Assembly: GCF_052116585.1 (NCBI RefSeq)
Contig: NZ_JBQKKT010000006.1
Location: 62,001-126,000 of the forward strand
DNA: 64,000 nt
From: Luteococcus sp052116585
GTDB taxonomy: Bacteria; Actinomycetota; Actinomycetes; Propionibacteriales; Propionibacteriaceae
Direction of reading: 5' to 3'
Part shown: positions 50,052 through 59,700 of the stretch, one piece after another
Layout of the letters: every line of letters begins with the position of its first letter
How positions within the stretch are numbered: the stretch's first letter is position 1
Program-made: the position numbers and the translations under genes
The notes under the pieces: generated by a model
Databases searched by the model: none
Told to the model about the DNA's origin: nothing
The model's input: the letters and a program-made list of their open reading frames with translations, nothing else

Positions 50052-51896
50052 TCAGGCCAGCTTGAGGCGGCGCAGCACGGGCGCCAGCATCCCGTCGACC
50101 TCGCGGATGCGCATCAACCGTGCGGCAGCCAGGAAGACGAGCCCGAAGCACAGTCCAGCCACGGCACAGGTGAGGACCGAGAGCAGCCAGGAGCGTCCGA
50201 AGCCGGACATTCCGTAGACGGCCAGCCAGGCCGTGCCGCCGGCCAGCAGGGAGGCGATCAGCAAACGGGTCCACAGGCGCACCACCTCATGCAGACCCAG
50301 CCCATCCAGCTGGCGACGCGCCACGGCCATCCACAGCAGTGACTGCCCCCAATTGCCCACCACGACGCCCATGGCCACGATCGGGAGCACCCAGCGATCG
50401 GGCGCCAGCCAGACGCCCAGCACGGCGCAGAGCACCTGCACCAGCGTCAACAGGCCCTGGTAGAGGAAGTTGTCGCGGCCCTCGCCGCGGGCATAGCAGT
50501 AGCGCTGCTGCAGCACACTGATGCCATAGCCCAGGATGCCCAGGCACATGATCTGCAGGGCCAGCACCACGGGCTCGGACTGGCCTGCGGGCAGGCGCAG
50601 CATCACGTCGACCAGCGGCCGCGCCAGCACGATCATCGCGATGCTTGCCGGGATGATGGCCACGGCCGGGGTGCTAAGCGCCTTGTTGACCAGCCGACGC
50701 AGACCCGCCACGTCGCCGTCCTGCCAGCTGCGACTCATCTGGGGAAAGAGCGCCGTCAGGATGCTCACCGTGATCAGGCCGTGCGGCAGCGTGAAGATCA
50801 GCATGGCGAAGTTGTACGAGGCGAAACCGCCGACGCCCGGCTGGTCGGGCAGCGAGGTCAGCACGATCTGCACGATCAGTCCACCGGCCAGTGAGACCAG
50901 CAGCGCACTGAAGGTCCACCCCACCATGCGAGAGGCTTCCCCCAAACCGGAGCCCCGCAGACCGAAGCGGGGCCGATACCGGAAGCCGCCCTTGACCAGG
51001 GGCGGCACCAGGATGAAGGCCTGCACCGCAATGCCCAGAGTGGTGCTTCCGGCCAGCGTCCAGACCATCTCCGGGGTCCACGTGCTCGGATTGGTCTGCA
51101 GCCCCCAGCGCCACAGGAAATAGCCCAGACCGCCGATCTGCACCACATTGGCCAGCGCCGGCGCCCACATGAAGGCGGCGAACTGGTCCCGCGCGTTGAG
51201 CACATTGCCCAGCACGGAGTAGAGGCCGTAGAAGAGGATCTGCGGCATGCAGATGAAGCCGAACATGATGGACAGCCGCAGCGCGTCGCCGTCCTGCTTG
51301 TTCGTCCACTGGATCAGCCAGGGCACCGCCGCCGTGGCGGCCACCGTGAGCAGCGCAATGGCACCGAAGGCCGCGGTGAGGAGTTTGTCGACGAAGACCT
51401 GCCCGCCGTCGTCGTCCTTCATCGCCCGGGTGATCTGCGGAATCAGGACGGCATTGAGGATGCCCGCGTTCAGCACCATCAACAGGTAGTTCGGCATGGT
51501 GTTGGCCACATTGAAGGCCGTCGCCACGGCCGAGGCCGCCACCACTTGGGCAAAGAGGTACTGCCGGCCCAGGCCCAGAATGCGGCTGACCAGCGATCCC
51601 ATCGCCATGATCGCGCTGGCCCGCCCCAGGGACTGTTTGCGCACCGCGGGCGTGCCGCCCGGCTCCGACTCGTCGTCGGTCTCGGTCACCGCGCGTACCG
51701 GCGCCGCCACGGACGCAGCGTCGTCGTCCCCGGCGCGGGTGTCGATCACCACGGTCTGGGTGGCATCGGCCACCTCCGTGCCGGCGAAGGACACGTCCCA
51801 ATGACCTCGACGCGGTCGGCCGACCGCGTCGAAAGTCATGGTGTCGTCATCGGGCCCGAAGCCCTGGGGCGACGACGTGTCCTTCGGGTTCGTCAC
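50052..51896 (-). CDS. murJ: Lipid II flippase MurJ
   Basis: A 614-residue MurJ/MviN flippase of the MOP family that moves lipid II across the membrane. About 14 helices follow an N-terminal cytoplasmic region of about 85 residues (DDDTMTFDAVGRP, acidic). Family segments include SLVSRILGLGRQYLFAQVV, NVANTMPNYLLMVLNAGILNAVLIPQI and SILTALFPQMSRSW. The GTG start overlaps the lysC stop by 4 bp (GTGA), an unusual pairing, so MurJ is probably translated from the lysC transcript. The C-terminus lacks the kinase-like extension known in mycobacterial MurJ. Confidence 0.93.
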   Translation of the reverse strand: MTNPKDTSSPQGFGPDDDTMTFDAVGRPRRGHWDVSFAGTEVADATQTVVIDTRAGDDDAASVAAPVRAVTETDDESEPGGTPAVRKQSLGRASAIMAMGSLVSRILGLGRQYLFAQVVAASAVATAFNVANTMPNYLLMVLNAGILNAVLIPQITRAMKDDDGGQVFVDKLLTAAFGAIALLTVAATAAVPWLIQWTNKQDGDALRLSIMFGFICMPQILFYGLYSVLGNVLNARDQFAAFMWAPALANVVQIGGLGYFLWRWGLQTNPSTWTPEMVWTLAGSTTLGIAVQAFILVPPLVKGGFRYRPRFGLRGSGLGEASRMVGWTFSALLVSLAGGLIVQIVLTSLPDQPGVGGFASYNFAMLIFTLPHGLITVSILTALFPQMSRSWQDGDVAGLRRLVNKALSTPAVAIIPASIAMIVLARPLVDVMLRLPAGQSEPVVLALQIMCLGILGYGISVLQQRYCYARGEGRDNFLYQGLLTLVQVLCAVLGVWLAPDRWVLPIVAMGVVVGNWGQSLLWMAVARRQLDGLGLHEVVRLWTRLLIASLLAGGTAWLAVYGMSGFGRSWLLSVLTCAVAGLCFGLVFLAAARLMRIREVDGMLAPVLRRLKLA

Positions 51897-53176
51897 CTGC
51901 CGGTGCCGGCGTAGACGACCGCCTCGCCATCGGCATCCAGGCCGAAGGCGGTGTGCGCGGCACGGACGGCGGCGTCCACCTGGTCGGCGTCGACCACCAC
52001 GGAGATGCGGATCTCGGAGGTGGAGATCATGTCGATGTTGATGTCGGCGTCGGCCAGCGAGCGGAAGAAGGAGGCCGTCACGCCCGGGTGTGAGCGCATG
52101 CCGACGCCGATCACCGAGACCTTGCCGATCTGGTCGTCGTACAGCAGCTCCTCGAACTTGATCTGCTCCTGGGCGGCGTTGAGCACCTCGATGGCCTTGC
52201 GGCCATCGCTGCTGGGCAGGGTGAAGGAGATGTCGGTGCGACCGCTGGCCACCTGGGAGACGTTCTGCACGATCATGTCGATGTTGATCTCGTTGCGTGC
52301 GATGGTGTCGAAGATCTCGGCCGCCTCGCCCGGACGGTCCGGCACACCGACGACGGTGATCTTGGCCTCGGTGCGGTCATGGGCGACGCCGGTGATCAGT
52401 GCTTGTTCCATCTTGCTTCCTTCGGTGTCGGTCGACGATGCGGGGAGGTCCTTCACCCAGGTGCCGGGCTTGTCAGAGAAGGACGAACGGACGTGGACGG
52501 GGACATTCTCGCGTCGCGCGTACTCGACGCAGCGCAGGTGCAGGATCTTGGCGCCATTGGCCGCCATCTCCAGCATCTCCTCATAACTGATCACGGGGAT
52601 GTGCCGCGCGCCGGGCACGATCCGGGGATCGGCGGTGAACACACCGTCGACGTCGGAGTAGATCTCGACGTACTCCGCACCGAGCGCAGCAGCCAGCGCC
52701 ACCGCGGTGGTGTCCGAGGCGCCACGGCCCAGGGTCGTGACGTCCTTGGTGGTCTGTGAAACCCCCTGGAAGCCGGCGACGATGACGACATTTCCCTCGT
52801 CCAGCGCCTGCTCCACGCGGCCGGGTGTGATGTCGATGATGCGGGCGTCGCCATGCTTGCCGGTGGTGATGACGCCGGCCTGCGAGCCGGTGTAGCTACG
52901 GGCCTCGGCGCCCAGATCACTCAGCGCCATGGCCAGCAGGGCGGCGCTCTGGCGCTCGCCGGTGGTGAGCAGCATGTCCAACTCACGCGCCTTGGGCTGC
53001 GGGCTGACCTGCAGCGCCAGGTCCATCAGCTCGTCGGTGGTGTCGCCCATGGCGGAGATGACCACCACGACGTCATTGCCGGCCAGCTTCGCATTGAGGA
53101 TGCGGCGTGCGACCCGCTTGATCGAGGCGGCATCAGCCACCGATGACCCACCGAACTTCTGGACGATCCGTCCCAT
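51893..53176 (-). CDS. lysC: Aspartate kinase (alpha, with internal beta start)
   Basis: A 427-residue aspartokinase, first step to Lys, Thr and Met. It has KFGGSSV at the start, a kinase domain to about 245 (TTGERQSAALL, GFQGVSQTTKDVTTLGRG, YSDVDGVFTADPR) and two ACT domains for feedback control. An in-frame ATG at 52411 (MEQALITGV) has a strong SD, GAAGGAAG, 5-6 nt before it, so a 172-residue beta subunit made of the ACT domains is likely, as in Corynebacterium and Bacillus. SD GGGAGGTG precedes the ATG at 53176. It overlaps murJ downstream. Confidence 0.94.
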   Translation of the reverse strand: MGRIVQKFGGSSVADAASIKRVARRILNAKLAGNDVVVVISAMGDTTDELMDLALQVSPQPKARELDMLLTTGERQSAALLAMALSDLGAEARSYTGSQAGVITTGKHGDARIIDITPGRVEQALDEGNVVIVAGFQGVSQTTKDVTTLGRGASDTTAVALAAALGAEYVEIYSDVDGVFTADPRIVPGARHIPVISYEEMLEMAANGAKILHLRCVEYARRENVPVHVRSSFSDKPGTWVKDLPASSTDTEGSKMEQALITGVAHDRTEAKITVVGVPDRPGEAAEIFDTIARNEINIDMIVQNVSQVASGRTDISFTLPSSDGRKAIEVLNAAQEQIKFEELLYDDQIGKVSVIGVGMRSHPGVTASFFRSLADADINIDMISTSEIRISVVVDADQVDAAVRAAHTAFGLDADGEAVVYAGTGR

Positions 53177-53300
53177 GACACCTCCCGGTTGCCGGCCCCG
53201 GTCGTGGAGCCAGCTGCCACTGTACCGACGCCCCGACCGGACGGGCAGTCAATCCGGGGTGTGGAAGCACGTGGAACCCGAACGGCCTAGCCTTGGAAGC

Positions 53301-53795
53301 ATGGACGGTTCAGGTGGGTATCGCATCGGTGACCAGGAACGCGACGAGGCCGTGGCCCAGTTGCGGGAGCACCACGCCCTGGGCCGGATTGACGCCAGCG
53401 AGTTCGACGAGCGGATGTCGTCGGCACTCGCGGCACGCACCCTGGCCGACCTCGCGCTCCTTTTCGGGGACCTTCCCCCACTGCCTGGCCGTCGCACCTT
53501 CGGCGACGGCCCTGCCCTGGAGCCCGTGCAGCCGACCGCCGCTCCTGTGGCCACTGGAAATGCCTGGAACTGGCGTCAGGGCCTCTCCGGTGCCGCCTTC
53601 CCCTTGGCCGTGATCGCCTGCTTTGCCACCGGATGGCGCTACTGGTGGATCATGCTCGTGCCCATGATGGTCACCGCTGCCCTGCTCGGGGATGACGACG
53701 ACGGGGACCATGACGGGGACGAGGATTCGAGCACACACGCGAAAGCCCTCGGGGCGGGCAACCAGAAGGCGCTCCCCAAGGGCTCCGCTGAATAG
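53301..53795 (+). CDS. DUF1707-domain membrane protein
   Basis: A 164-residue protein. Residues about 7-60 are a DUF1707 domain (RIGDQERDEAVAQLREHHALG, RIDASEFDERM, ARTLADLALLFGDLP), which occurs at the N-terminus of many actinobacterial membrane proteins. Two membrane helices follow (about 98-116 and 118-132), and the C-terminal part is acidic (GDDDDGDHDGDED). TAGCCT lies 7 nt before the ATG, so a leaderless message is likely. Its function is unknown. Confidence 0.8.
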   Translation: MDGSGGYRIGDQERDEAVAQLREHHALGRIDASEFDERMSSALAARTLADLALLFGDLPPLPGRRTFGDGPALEPVQPTAAPVATGNAWNWRQGLSGAAFPLAVIACFATGWRYWWIMLVPMMVTAALLGDDDDGDHDGDEDSSTHAKALGAGNQKALPKGSAE

Positions 53796-53880
53796 TTCGA
53801 GTACTGCGTGGTGGTTCGAGAACGACGATGTTCCGTCCCAAGGCCGCCGAGTTCAGCTCCCGGCGGGCGGGAACCTGAGG

Positions 53881-54159
53881 TCAGGCAACCATGTCCTGGT
53901 ACTCGGGGTTCTTCTGGATCCAGTCGGCGACGAAGGGGCAGGTGGGCTTGGCCTTCTTGCCGATGGAGCGCATGTGGTCCAGCGCGCCCTTGACGAGCTC
54001 ACCGCCCACACCCTGACCCTCATGGGCGGGCTCCACCACGGTGTGCTGCAGGTCGAGGACGTCGCCCTCGATCTCGTAGCTGAGCGTGCCGGCGAGCTGA
54101 CCGTCGACCGTGGCCTCGTATCGCTTCTTCTCGTTCTTGAGCGCAACCGAAATGTTCAT
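53881..54159 (-). CDS. Small GNAT-like acetyltransferase (YjdJ type)
   Basis: A 92-residue protein with a compact GNAT-like fold of the COG2388 kind: YEATVDGQLAGTLSYEIEGDVLDLQH, then VVEPAHEGQGVGGELVKGAL, where Q/GxGxG would bind acetyl-CoA, and a conserved C-terminal PTCPFVADWI. The ATG at 54159 follows SD GGATGGTG. It sits just downstream of the oxidoreductase gene on the same strand (17 bp), possibly one transcript. The substrate is unknown. Confidence 0.78.
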   Translation of the reverse strand: MNISVALKNEKKRYEATVDGQLAGTLSYEIEGDVLDLQHTVVEPAHEGQGVGGELVKGALDHMRSIGKKAKPTCPFVADWIQKNPEYQDMVA

Positions 54160-54176
54160 GACACCATCCTGCCCGA

Positions 54177-55181
54177 TCACAGTGGCTGATCGGGGTGCTT
54201 TACGCCAACGGCATGCAACGCCTGCTCCAACTGGTCCATCACGGCCAGCGTGTCGGACAGCGGCATGATGTCGCTCTCCAGCCGCCCCTCGCGCAGGGCA
54301 CGGTTGACCTCGACGATCTCGTGGGAATAGCCCGTGCCGTCCGGGTGCAGGGCCAGCGTGCGCGGGGTGACTCCCTTGCGGTGCACCACCACGCGGTCCG
54401 GGTGGTGGAAGCGCGGCTTCACCTCGGCCCAACCCTGATCGCCCATCACCACCATCCTGCCCGGCCCCATGGACTGCAGGGAGACTGCCAGGGTGGCCAG
54501 GGCGCCCGAGTCATAGCTGAGCACCATCCCAGCCTGGGCGTCCACCCCATTGGGGTACAACGTGCCCCGCACGGTCATCTCGCTGGGGCTGCCCAGGAAG
54601 TCCTGCGCGAACTGCAGGACGTAGACACCCAGATCCAGCAGCGCACCACCACCGAGGTCCTTGGCAAACAGCCGGTCGTCGGGATTGAAGTCCCGCTGGG
54701 CATACAGGTCGCCCTGCACCCCGAGGATGGTGCCCAGCTGGCCGGCGTCGACCACGTCATGCAGTGCCCGCACGACTGGCTGGAAACGGGTCCACATGGC
54801 CTCCATGGCAAAGACCTGCTGCGCCCGGGCAGCATCGACGATCTCCTGGGCACCCGCCAGGGTCGTGGCAAAGGCCTTCTCCACCAGGACGGCCTTGCCA
54901 TTGCCGATCGCCTCGAGGGCAATCGCCTTGTGCTGCGGATGCGGTGTCGCGATGTAGACGACGTCGATCTCCGGGCAGGCGCACAGCTCGGCATAGCTGC
55001 CGAAGGCCCGCTCCAGGCCGAATTCGTCGGCGAAGGCCTGCGCCCGCGCCACGTCACGCGACCCCACGGCATACGGCACCGCGCCGTCGACGTGGGCGAA
55101 GTCCTTCACGAAGGCCTGGGCCATCCGGCCCGGACCGGCGATGCCCCACCGAAGGGGCCGGTCAGCTGCGCGCTCGTCCAT
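54177..55181 (-). CDS. Gfo/Idh/MocA-family oxidoreductase
   Basis: A 334-residue NAD(P)-dependent dehydrogenase of the glucose-fructose oxidoreductase family. The N-terminal Rossmann fold has WGIAGPGRMAQAF and AVGSRDVARAQAFA, followed by VYIATPHPQHKAIALEA. EKAFA (family EKP position has Ala for Pro) lies at about 98. The C-terminal half forms the substrate sheet (FNPDDRLFAKDLGGGALLDLGVYVLQ). It probably oxidises a sugar, inositol or a derivative. No pathway genes are adjacent, so the substrate is open. Confidence 0.85.
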   Translation of the reverse strand: MDERAADRPLRWGIAGPGRMAQAFVKDFAHVDGAVPYAVGSRDVARAQAFADEFGLERAFGSYAELCACPEIDVVYIATPHPQHKAIALEAIGNGKAVLVEKAFATTLAGAQEIVDAARAQQVFAMEAMWTRFQPVVRALHDVVDAGQLGTILGVQGDLYAQRDFNPDDRLFAKDLGGGALLDLGVYVLQFAQDFLGSPSEMTVRGTLYPNGVDAQAGMVLSYDSGALATLAVSLQSMGPGRMVVMGDQGWAEVKPRFHHPDRVVVHRKGVTPRTLALHPDGTGYSHEIVEVNRALREGRLESDIMPLSDTLAVMDQLEQALHAVGVKHPDQPL

Positions 55182-55260
55182 GGCTCCAGACTGTCACTTG
55201 CGCGTCCTGGTTGGAAGGGTGCCCCGCCAAGGCTTCAAGACGTGCATGACCCGCCGTGAC

Positions 55261-55290
55261 GACGCGGGGGGGGGGGGCCCCCCCCGCGTC
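55261..55290. repeat. G12/C8 hairpin
   Basis: GACGC is followed by 12 G, 8 C and GCGTC. It can fold into a very GC-rich hairpin and may terminate the FG-GAP gene on the minus strand. The run lengths are unequal, so miscounting or an assembly error is possible. Confidence 0.6.
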
Positions 55291-55322
55291 ATGCTGCCCG
55301 AGGGTGATCGGGAGCAGAACGG

Positions 55323-56600
55323 TCAGGCGATGGCCTGGATCCCGTTCCAGTTCGTGCCGATCTTCTTCGCGGGAGCCCACCGACCTGCGCCCAGGTTGGC
55401 GTAGAAGTAGAGGTGGCCGTCGGACCGCACGGCCACCATGTCGCGTCGACCGTCCCGGTTCAGGTCACCGGGGCTGACCACCTTGGTCATGCTGTTCCAG
55501 CCGTGCCCGACCTGCCGGGTGGCCACGACCGTGCCCGAGCTCGACAGTGTGTAGCGCATCAGCTTGCCGTCCTGCGTCACCGCCAGCAGGTCGGCCCGCC
55601 CGTCGCCGGAGAAGTCCCCGACGGACAGGATGTGCTTGATGCCCTGCCAGTTGCGGCCCACCTGCACCGGCGAGGAAACGCGGATCGGCTTGACCGCCTG
55701 GCGCATCAGACGACCGTCGGAGCGCACCGAGAAGAGCTCCGCGTAGCCGTCGCCGTTGACGTCGTTGACGGCGCTCATCAGCCGGGCATCATTGAAGCCG
55801 TAGCCGATGATCGTGGGGAAACCTGCCCGGTTGTTGCCCATCATCCGGTGCTGCCAGAGCGTTCCGGAGGTGTCGCGGGCCAGGATCTCCGAGGCGCCAT
55901 TGTGGTCCATGTCCGGAGACTTGCCGATCCACGTGTAGGGGTAGTTCAGCCCCTTGAGACCGGGCTTGCCCAGCGTCCACAGGACCGGCCCCGAGACGGT
56001 GCGATAGGTGATGCCCTCACCCTTCGACAGTCCGACGACGTCGGCAACCTTGTCATTGGTGAAGTCTCCGTAGTAATTGCTCGTACCGGCGGAACGCGGC
56101 CAGCCGACCTTCGGGATTCCGTCCCACTCGGTGGCGGGCAGGATGTCGACACGCTCATTGCTGGCGAGATCGTGGAAGCTGGTCATGAGCGGCTCCCTGC
56201 CCGTCGCGGTGATGGTGCCACTGGTGCACTTGCCGGCCGGCAGCCACTGGTTGGCCAGGCCCTTGCCAGTCTCACCAGCACTGGGCTGGTAGATGCGGGT
56301 GTCGCCATCGGCGACGGTGTAGCTGAAGGTGTCCGGGCCGATCGCCACCGGCTCGGCGCCGCGGGCACAGACCTGGACTGTGCTCTCCCACGCCGTCCGG
56401 GAGACCTTCTTGGGATAACCGACGGTCAGGGTGACGTGGGTGAAGGTGGCGCGGGTGCCGTAATTGGTGAACTCCACCTGCCTTGGCTGCTTGGGTCCAG
56501 CGGCCTGCGCGGGGGCAGCGGCGCCCACCTGGAGACCGGCGACCATGGCCGCGCCCAAGGCGAGGCTGGTCAGTGACTGGGTACGACGCTTAGCGTTCAC
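55323..56600 (-). CDS. Secreted FG-GAP/VCBS repeat protein
   Basis: A 425-residue exported protein. The signal peptide ends at about 34 (APAQA). A domain of about 130 residues (QVEFTNYGTRATFTHVTLTVG) comes next, then five Ca-binding-like FG-GAP motifs: GDFTNDKVADVVGL, DMDHNGASEILA, DVNGDGYAELFSV, GDFSGDGRADLLAV and GDLNRDGRRDMVAV. Such beta-propellers bind ligands or cell-wall partners. GTG start has SD GGAGGAC. No anchor is seen, so it is probably released. It stands alone between terminators. Confidence 0.82.
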   Translation of the reverse strand: MNAKRRTQSLTSLALGAAMVAGLQVGAAAPAQAAGPKQPRQVEFTNYGTRATFTHVTLTVGYPKKVSRTAWESTVQVCARGAEPVAIGPDTFSYTVADGDTRIYQPSAGETGKGLANQWLPAGKCTSGTITATGREPLMTSFHDLASNERVDILPATEWDGIPKVGWPRSAGTSNYYGDFTNDKVADVVGLSKGEGITYRTVSGPVLWTLGKPGLKGLNYPYTWIGKSPDMDHNGASEILARDTSGTLWQHRMMGNNRAGFPTIIGYGFNDARLMSAVNDVNGDGYAELFSVRSDGRLMRQAVKPIRVSSPVQVGRNWQGIKHILSVGDFSGDGRADLLAVTQDGKLMRYTLSSSGTVVATRQVGHGWNSMTKVVSPGDLNRDGRRDMVAVRSDGHLYFYANLGAGRWAPAKKIGTNWNGIQAIA

Positions 56601-56704
56601 GATGTCCTCCTCGACAAAGGGGGCAGCAGGTCCGTCCCCTCACCCCCAATACGCCCGGGGCGGCAGGTCGGGTTGCCGTCGGACGATGAACTTCGGGTAA
56701 AGGA

Positions 56705-56741
56705 AACCGCCCGTCATCCTCAGGAAGGATGACGGGCGGTT
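56705..56741 (-). terminator. Terminator of ileS
   Basis: AACCGCCCGTCATCCT (56705-56720) pairs perfectly with AGGATGACGGGCGGTT (56726-56741) around a 5-nt loop. It lies 13 bp after the ileS stop, with a T-rich minus-strand tail (GGTTTCCTTTA). Confidence 0.85.
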
Positions 56742-56754
56742 CGGGCAGGCTCGC

Positions 56755-59700
56755 TCAGAGGCGGGTAACCTTCACGGCCAGCCCCAGCTCGGGCTCCACT
56801 TTCCAGTCGTCGCCCTGCACGCCGGCCTCCATCTGGGTGGCCAGCACCTCGTCGGCAATCAGCTGCTGGTGGGTCGAGATGGCCGAGGCCAGGTCCCCGG
56901 TGGCAGCCCACTGCAGGTGGATCCGGTCGCTGACCTCGAGCCCCGAGGCCTTGCGGGTCTCCTGCACGAAGCGGATGGCGTCGCGGGCCAGACCGGCCTG
57001 CACCAGCTCCGGGGTGAGCTGCAGGTCCAGCGCCACCGTCTCACCCTGCTCGTTGACCACGCTCCAGCCCTCACGCGGACGCTCGGAGATGATCACCTCG
57101 TCGGCGCTCACCTGGGTGCCACCGTCGAAGTCCACCGTAGCGGTGCCGTTGGCGGTCAGATCGGCGGCCAGCTTGGCGGCGTCAGCCTCCGCGATGGCCT
57201 TGGCCACCAGCGGCGTCTGCTTCGCGAAGCGCTTGCCCAGGGCACGGAAGTTGCCCTTGGCGGAGTAGTCGACGACGTCGCCGGCCGAGCTGAAGGACTC
57301 GATGCTGTTGATGTTCAGCTCGGCGGCGATCTCGGCCACCAGGCTGTCGTCCAGCTGGGCGTGGGCGTAGCTGGGCACCAGCATCCGGGCCAGCGGCTGG
57401 CGGGTCTTCACCTTGGCCTCGGCGCGGGCACTGCGGCCCAGCTCCACCAGGCGCTTGGTCATGTCCATCGCCTTGTCCAGCTGCTCGTCGATGACCGAGG
57501 TGTCGGCGACCGGCCAGTCGGCCAGGTGCACCGACTTCGAGGCCTCGGGATCGGCGGCGACGAACAGGTCCTGCCAGACGCGTTCGGTGATGAAGGGCAC
57601 CAACGGCGCCATCAGCCGGGTCAGCACCTCAAGCGTCTCGTGCAGCGTGGTCAGCGCGGACTGGTCGCCGTCCCAGAAGCGACGGCGGCTGCGACGCACG
57701 TACCAGTTGCTCAGCTCGTCGACGAAGGTCGCGATCCGGCTGCCGGCGTGCTGGGTGTCGAAGTTCTCCAGCGCCTCGGTGACGTCGACCACCAACTTGT
57801 TGGTGGCGGAGGTGAGCCAGCGGTCCAGCACGTGACGGTCTGCGAGCGCAGGGGGGTTCGGGGGGATCGTTCCCCCCGGCACGAAGTTGTTCGCATTCGC
57901 GTAGAGGGCGTGGAAGGCGACGGTGTTCCAGTAGGTCAGCAGCACCTTGCGGACAGTCTCGGTGATGGTGCCGTCACCCACTCGACGGGCGGCCCACGGC
58001 GAACCGGAGGCGGCCATGAACCAGCGCACCGCGTCGGCGCCGTGCTTGTCCATCAACGGGATGGGCAGCAGGATGTTGCCCAGGTGCTTGCTCATCTTGC
58101 GGCCGTCCTCGGCCAGGATGTGGCCCAGGCAGAGCACGTTCTTGTAGCTGGACTGGTCGAAGACCAGCGTGTTCACCGCCATCAGCGTGTAGAACCAGCC
58201 GCGGGTCTGGTCGGTGGCCTCGCAGATGAAGTCGGCCGGGTAGTTGGCCTCGAACTTCTCCTTGGAGCCCTCAACCCACGGGAAACCCCACTGCGCGAAG
58301 GGCATCGAGCCCGAGTCGAACCAGGCGTCGATCACCTCGGGAACACGACGGTAGGTGCCGCCGTGCCCGGGCAGGGTGAAGGTCACGTCGTCGACGAAGG
58401 GACGATGCGGGTCCATCGTGGCCACCGACGGGTCGCCGGCCAGCTCGGACAGCTCGGCGCGCGAACCGACGCACACCACCTTGGTGGGGTCCTCGTCGTT
58501 GCGCCACACCGGCAGCGGCGTGCCCCAGTAGCGGCTGCGGCTCAGCGCCCAGTCGATGTTGTTCTCCAGCCAGTCGCCGAAGCGGCCGTGCTTGATGGAT
58601 TCGGGGTACCAGTTGGTCTTCTCGTTCTCGGCGAGCAACTGGTCCTTGCGCTGCGTGGTGCGGATGTACCAGCTGGGCATGGCGTAGTACATCAACGGCG
58701 TGTGGCAGCGCCAGCAGTGCGGGTAGGGGTGCTCGTGGTCCAGGGTGCCCAGCAGCAGGCCCGTCTCGCGCAGCTTGTCGATGATGACCGGGTCGGCCTT
58801 CTTGAAGAACAGGCCGCTGACGAAGCCGGTCCCCTCCTTGAAGCAGCCGTTGGCGCCGATCGGGTTGACGAACTCCACCCCGTGGCGCTTGTTGGACTCG
58901 TAGTCGTCCTGGCCGAAGGCCATTGCCTGGTGCACCAGACCGGTGCCCTCACCGACGGCGACGTAGTCCTCCAGCACGACGAAGAAGGCCTTGCCGGGCT
59001 GTTCCATGGCGTCGAAGGGCCGCTGGTAGGTCCAGCCCTCCATCTCGGAGCCCTTGAAGGTCTCGGCGACGATCCACTCCTCCCCCAGGGCGGTGGGCAC
59101 GTTCTCGACCGCGATCACGACGGGGGTCTCGCCCTCCTTGCGGGCGATGCAGTAGTCGATGTCGGCGCCGGCGGCGACGGTGACATTGGCCACCAGCGTC
59201 CAGGGGGTGGTGGTCCAGATCGCCAGGTCGGCCTTGCCCGCCCACGGGCCGCTGGTGAGCGGGAAGCGGGCGAAGACGGTGGTGTCGACGGTGTCCTCGT
59301 AGCCCTGCGCCAGCTCGTGGTCGCTGAGCGCGGTCTGGTCATTGGGGCAGTAGGGGGCGACGCGGAAGTCCTCCACCAGCAGGCCTTTGTCGAAGATGGT
59401 CTTGAGCGCCCACCACTCGCTGTCGACGTACTCGGGGGCCATCGTCCAGTAGGCCTCGTCCATGTTCACCCAGTAGCCCATGCGGTTGGTGAGCTCTGCG
59501 AACTGCCCGACGTGGCGGCTGACGCTCTCGCGGCACTTGGCATTGAAGGCCTCGACGCCGAAGTCCTCGATCTGGTCCTTGGAGTCGATACCCAGTTCCT
59601 TCTCGACCGCCAGCTCGACGGGCAGGCCGTGGCAGTCCCAGCCGGCCTTGCGGTCCACGCGACGCCCCTGCATCGTCTTGAAGCGGGGGAAGACGTCCTT

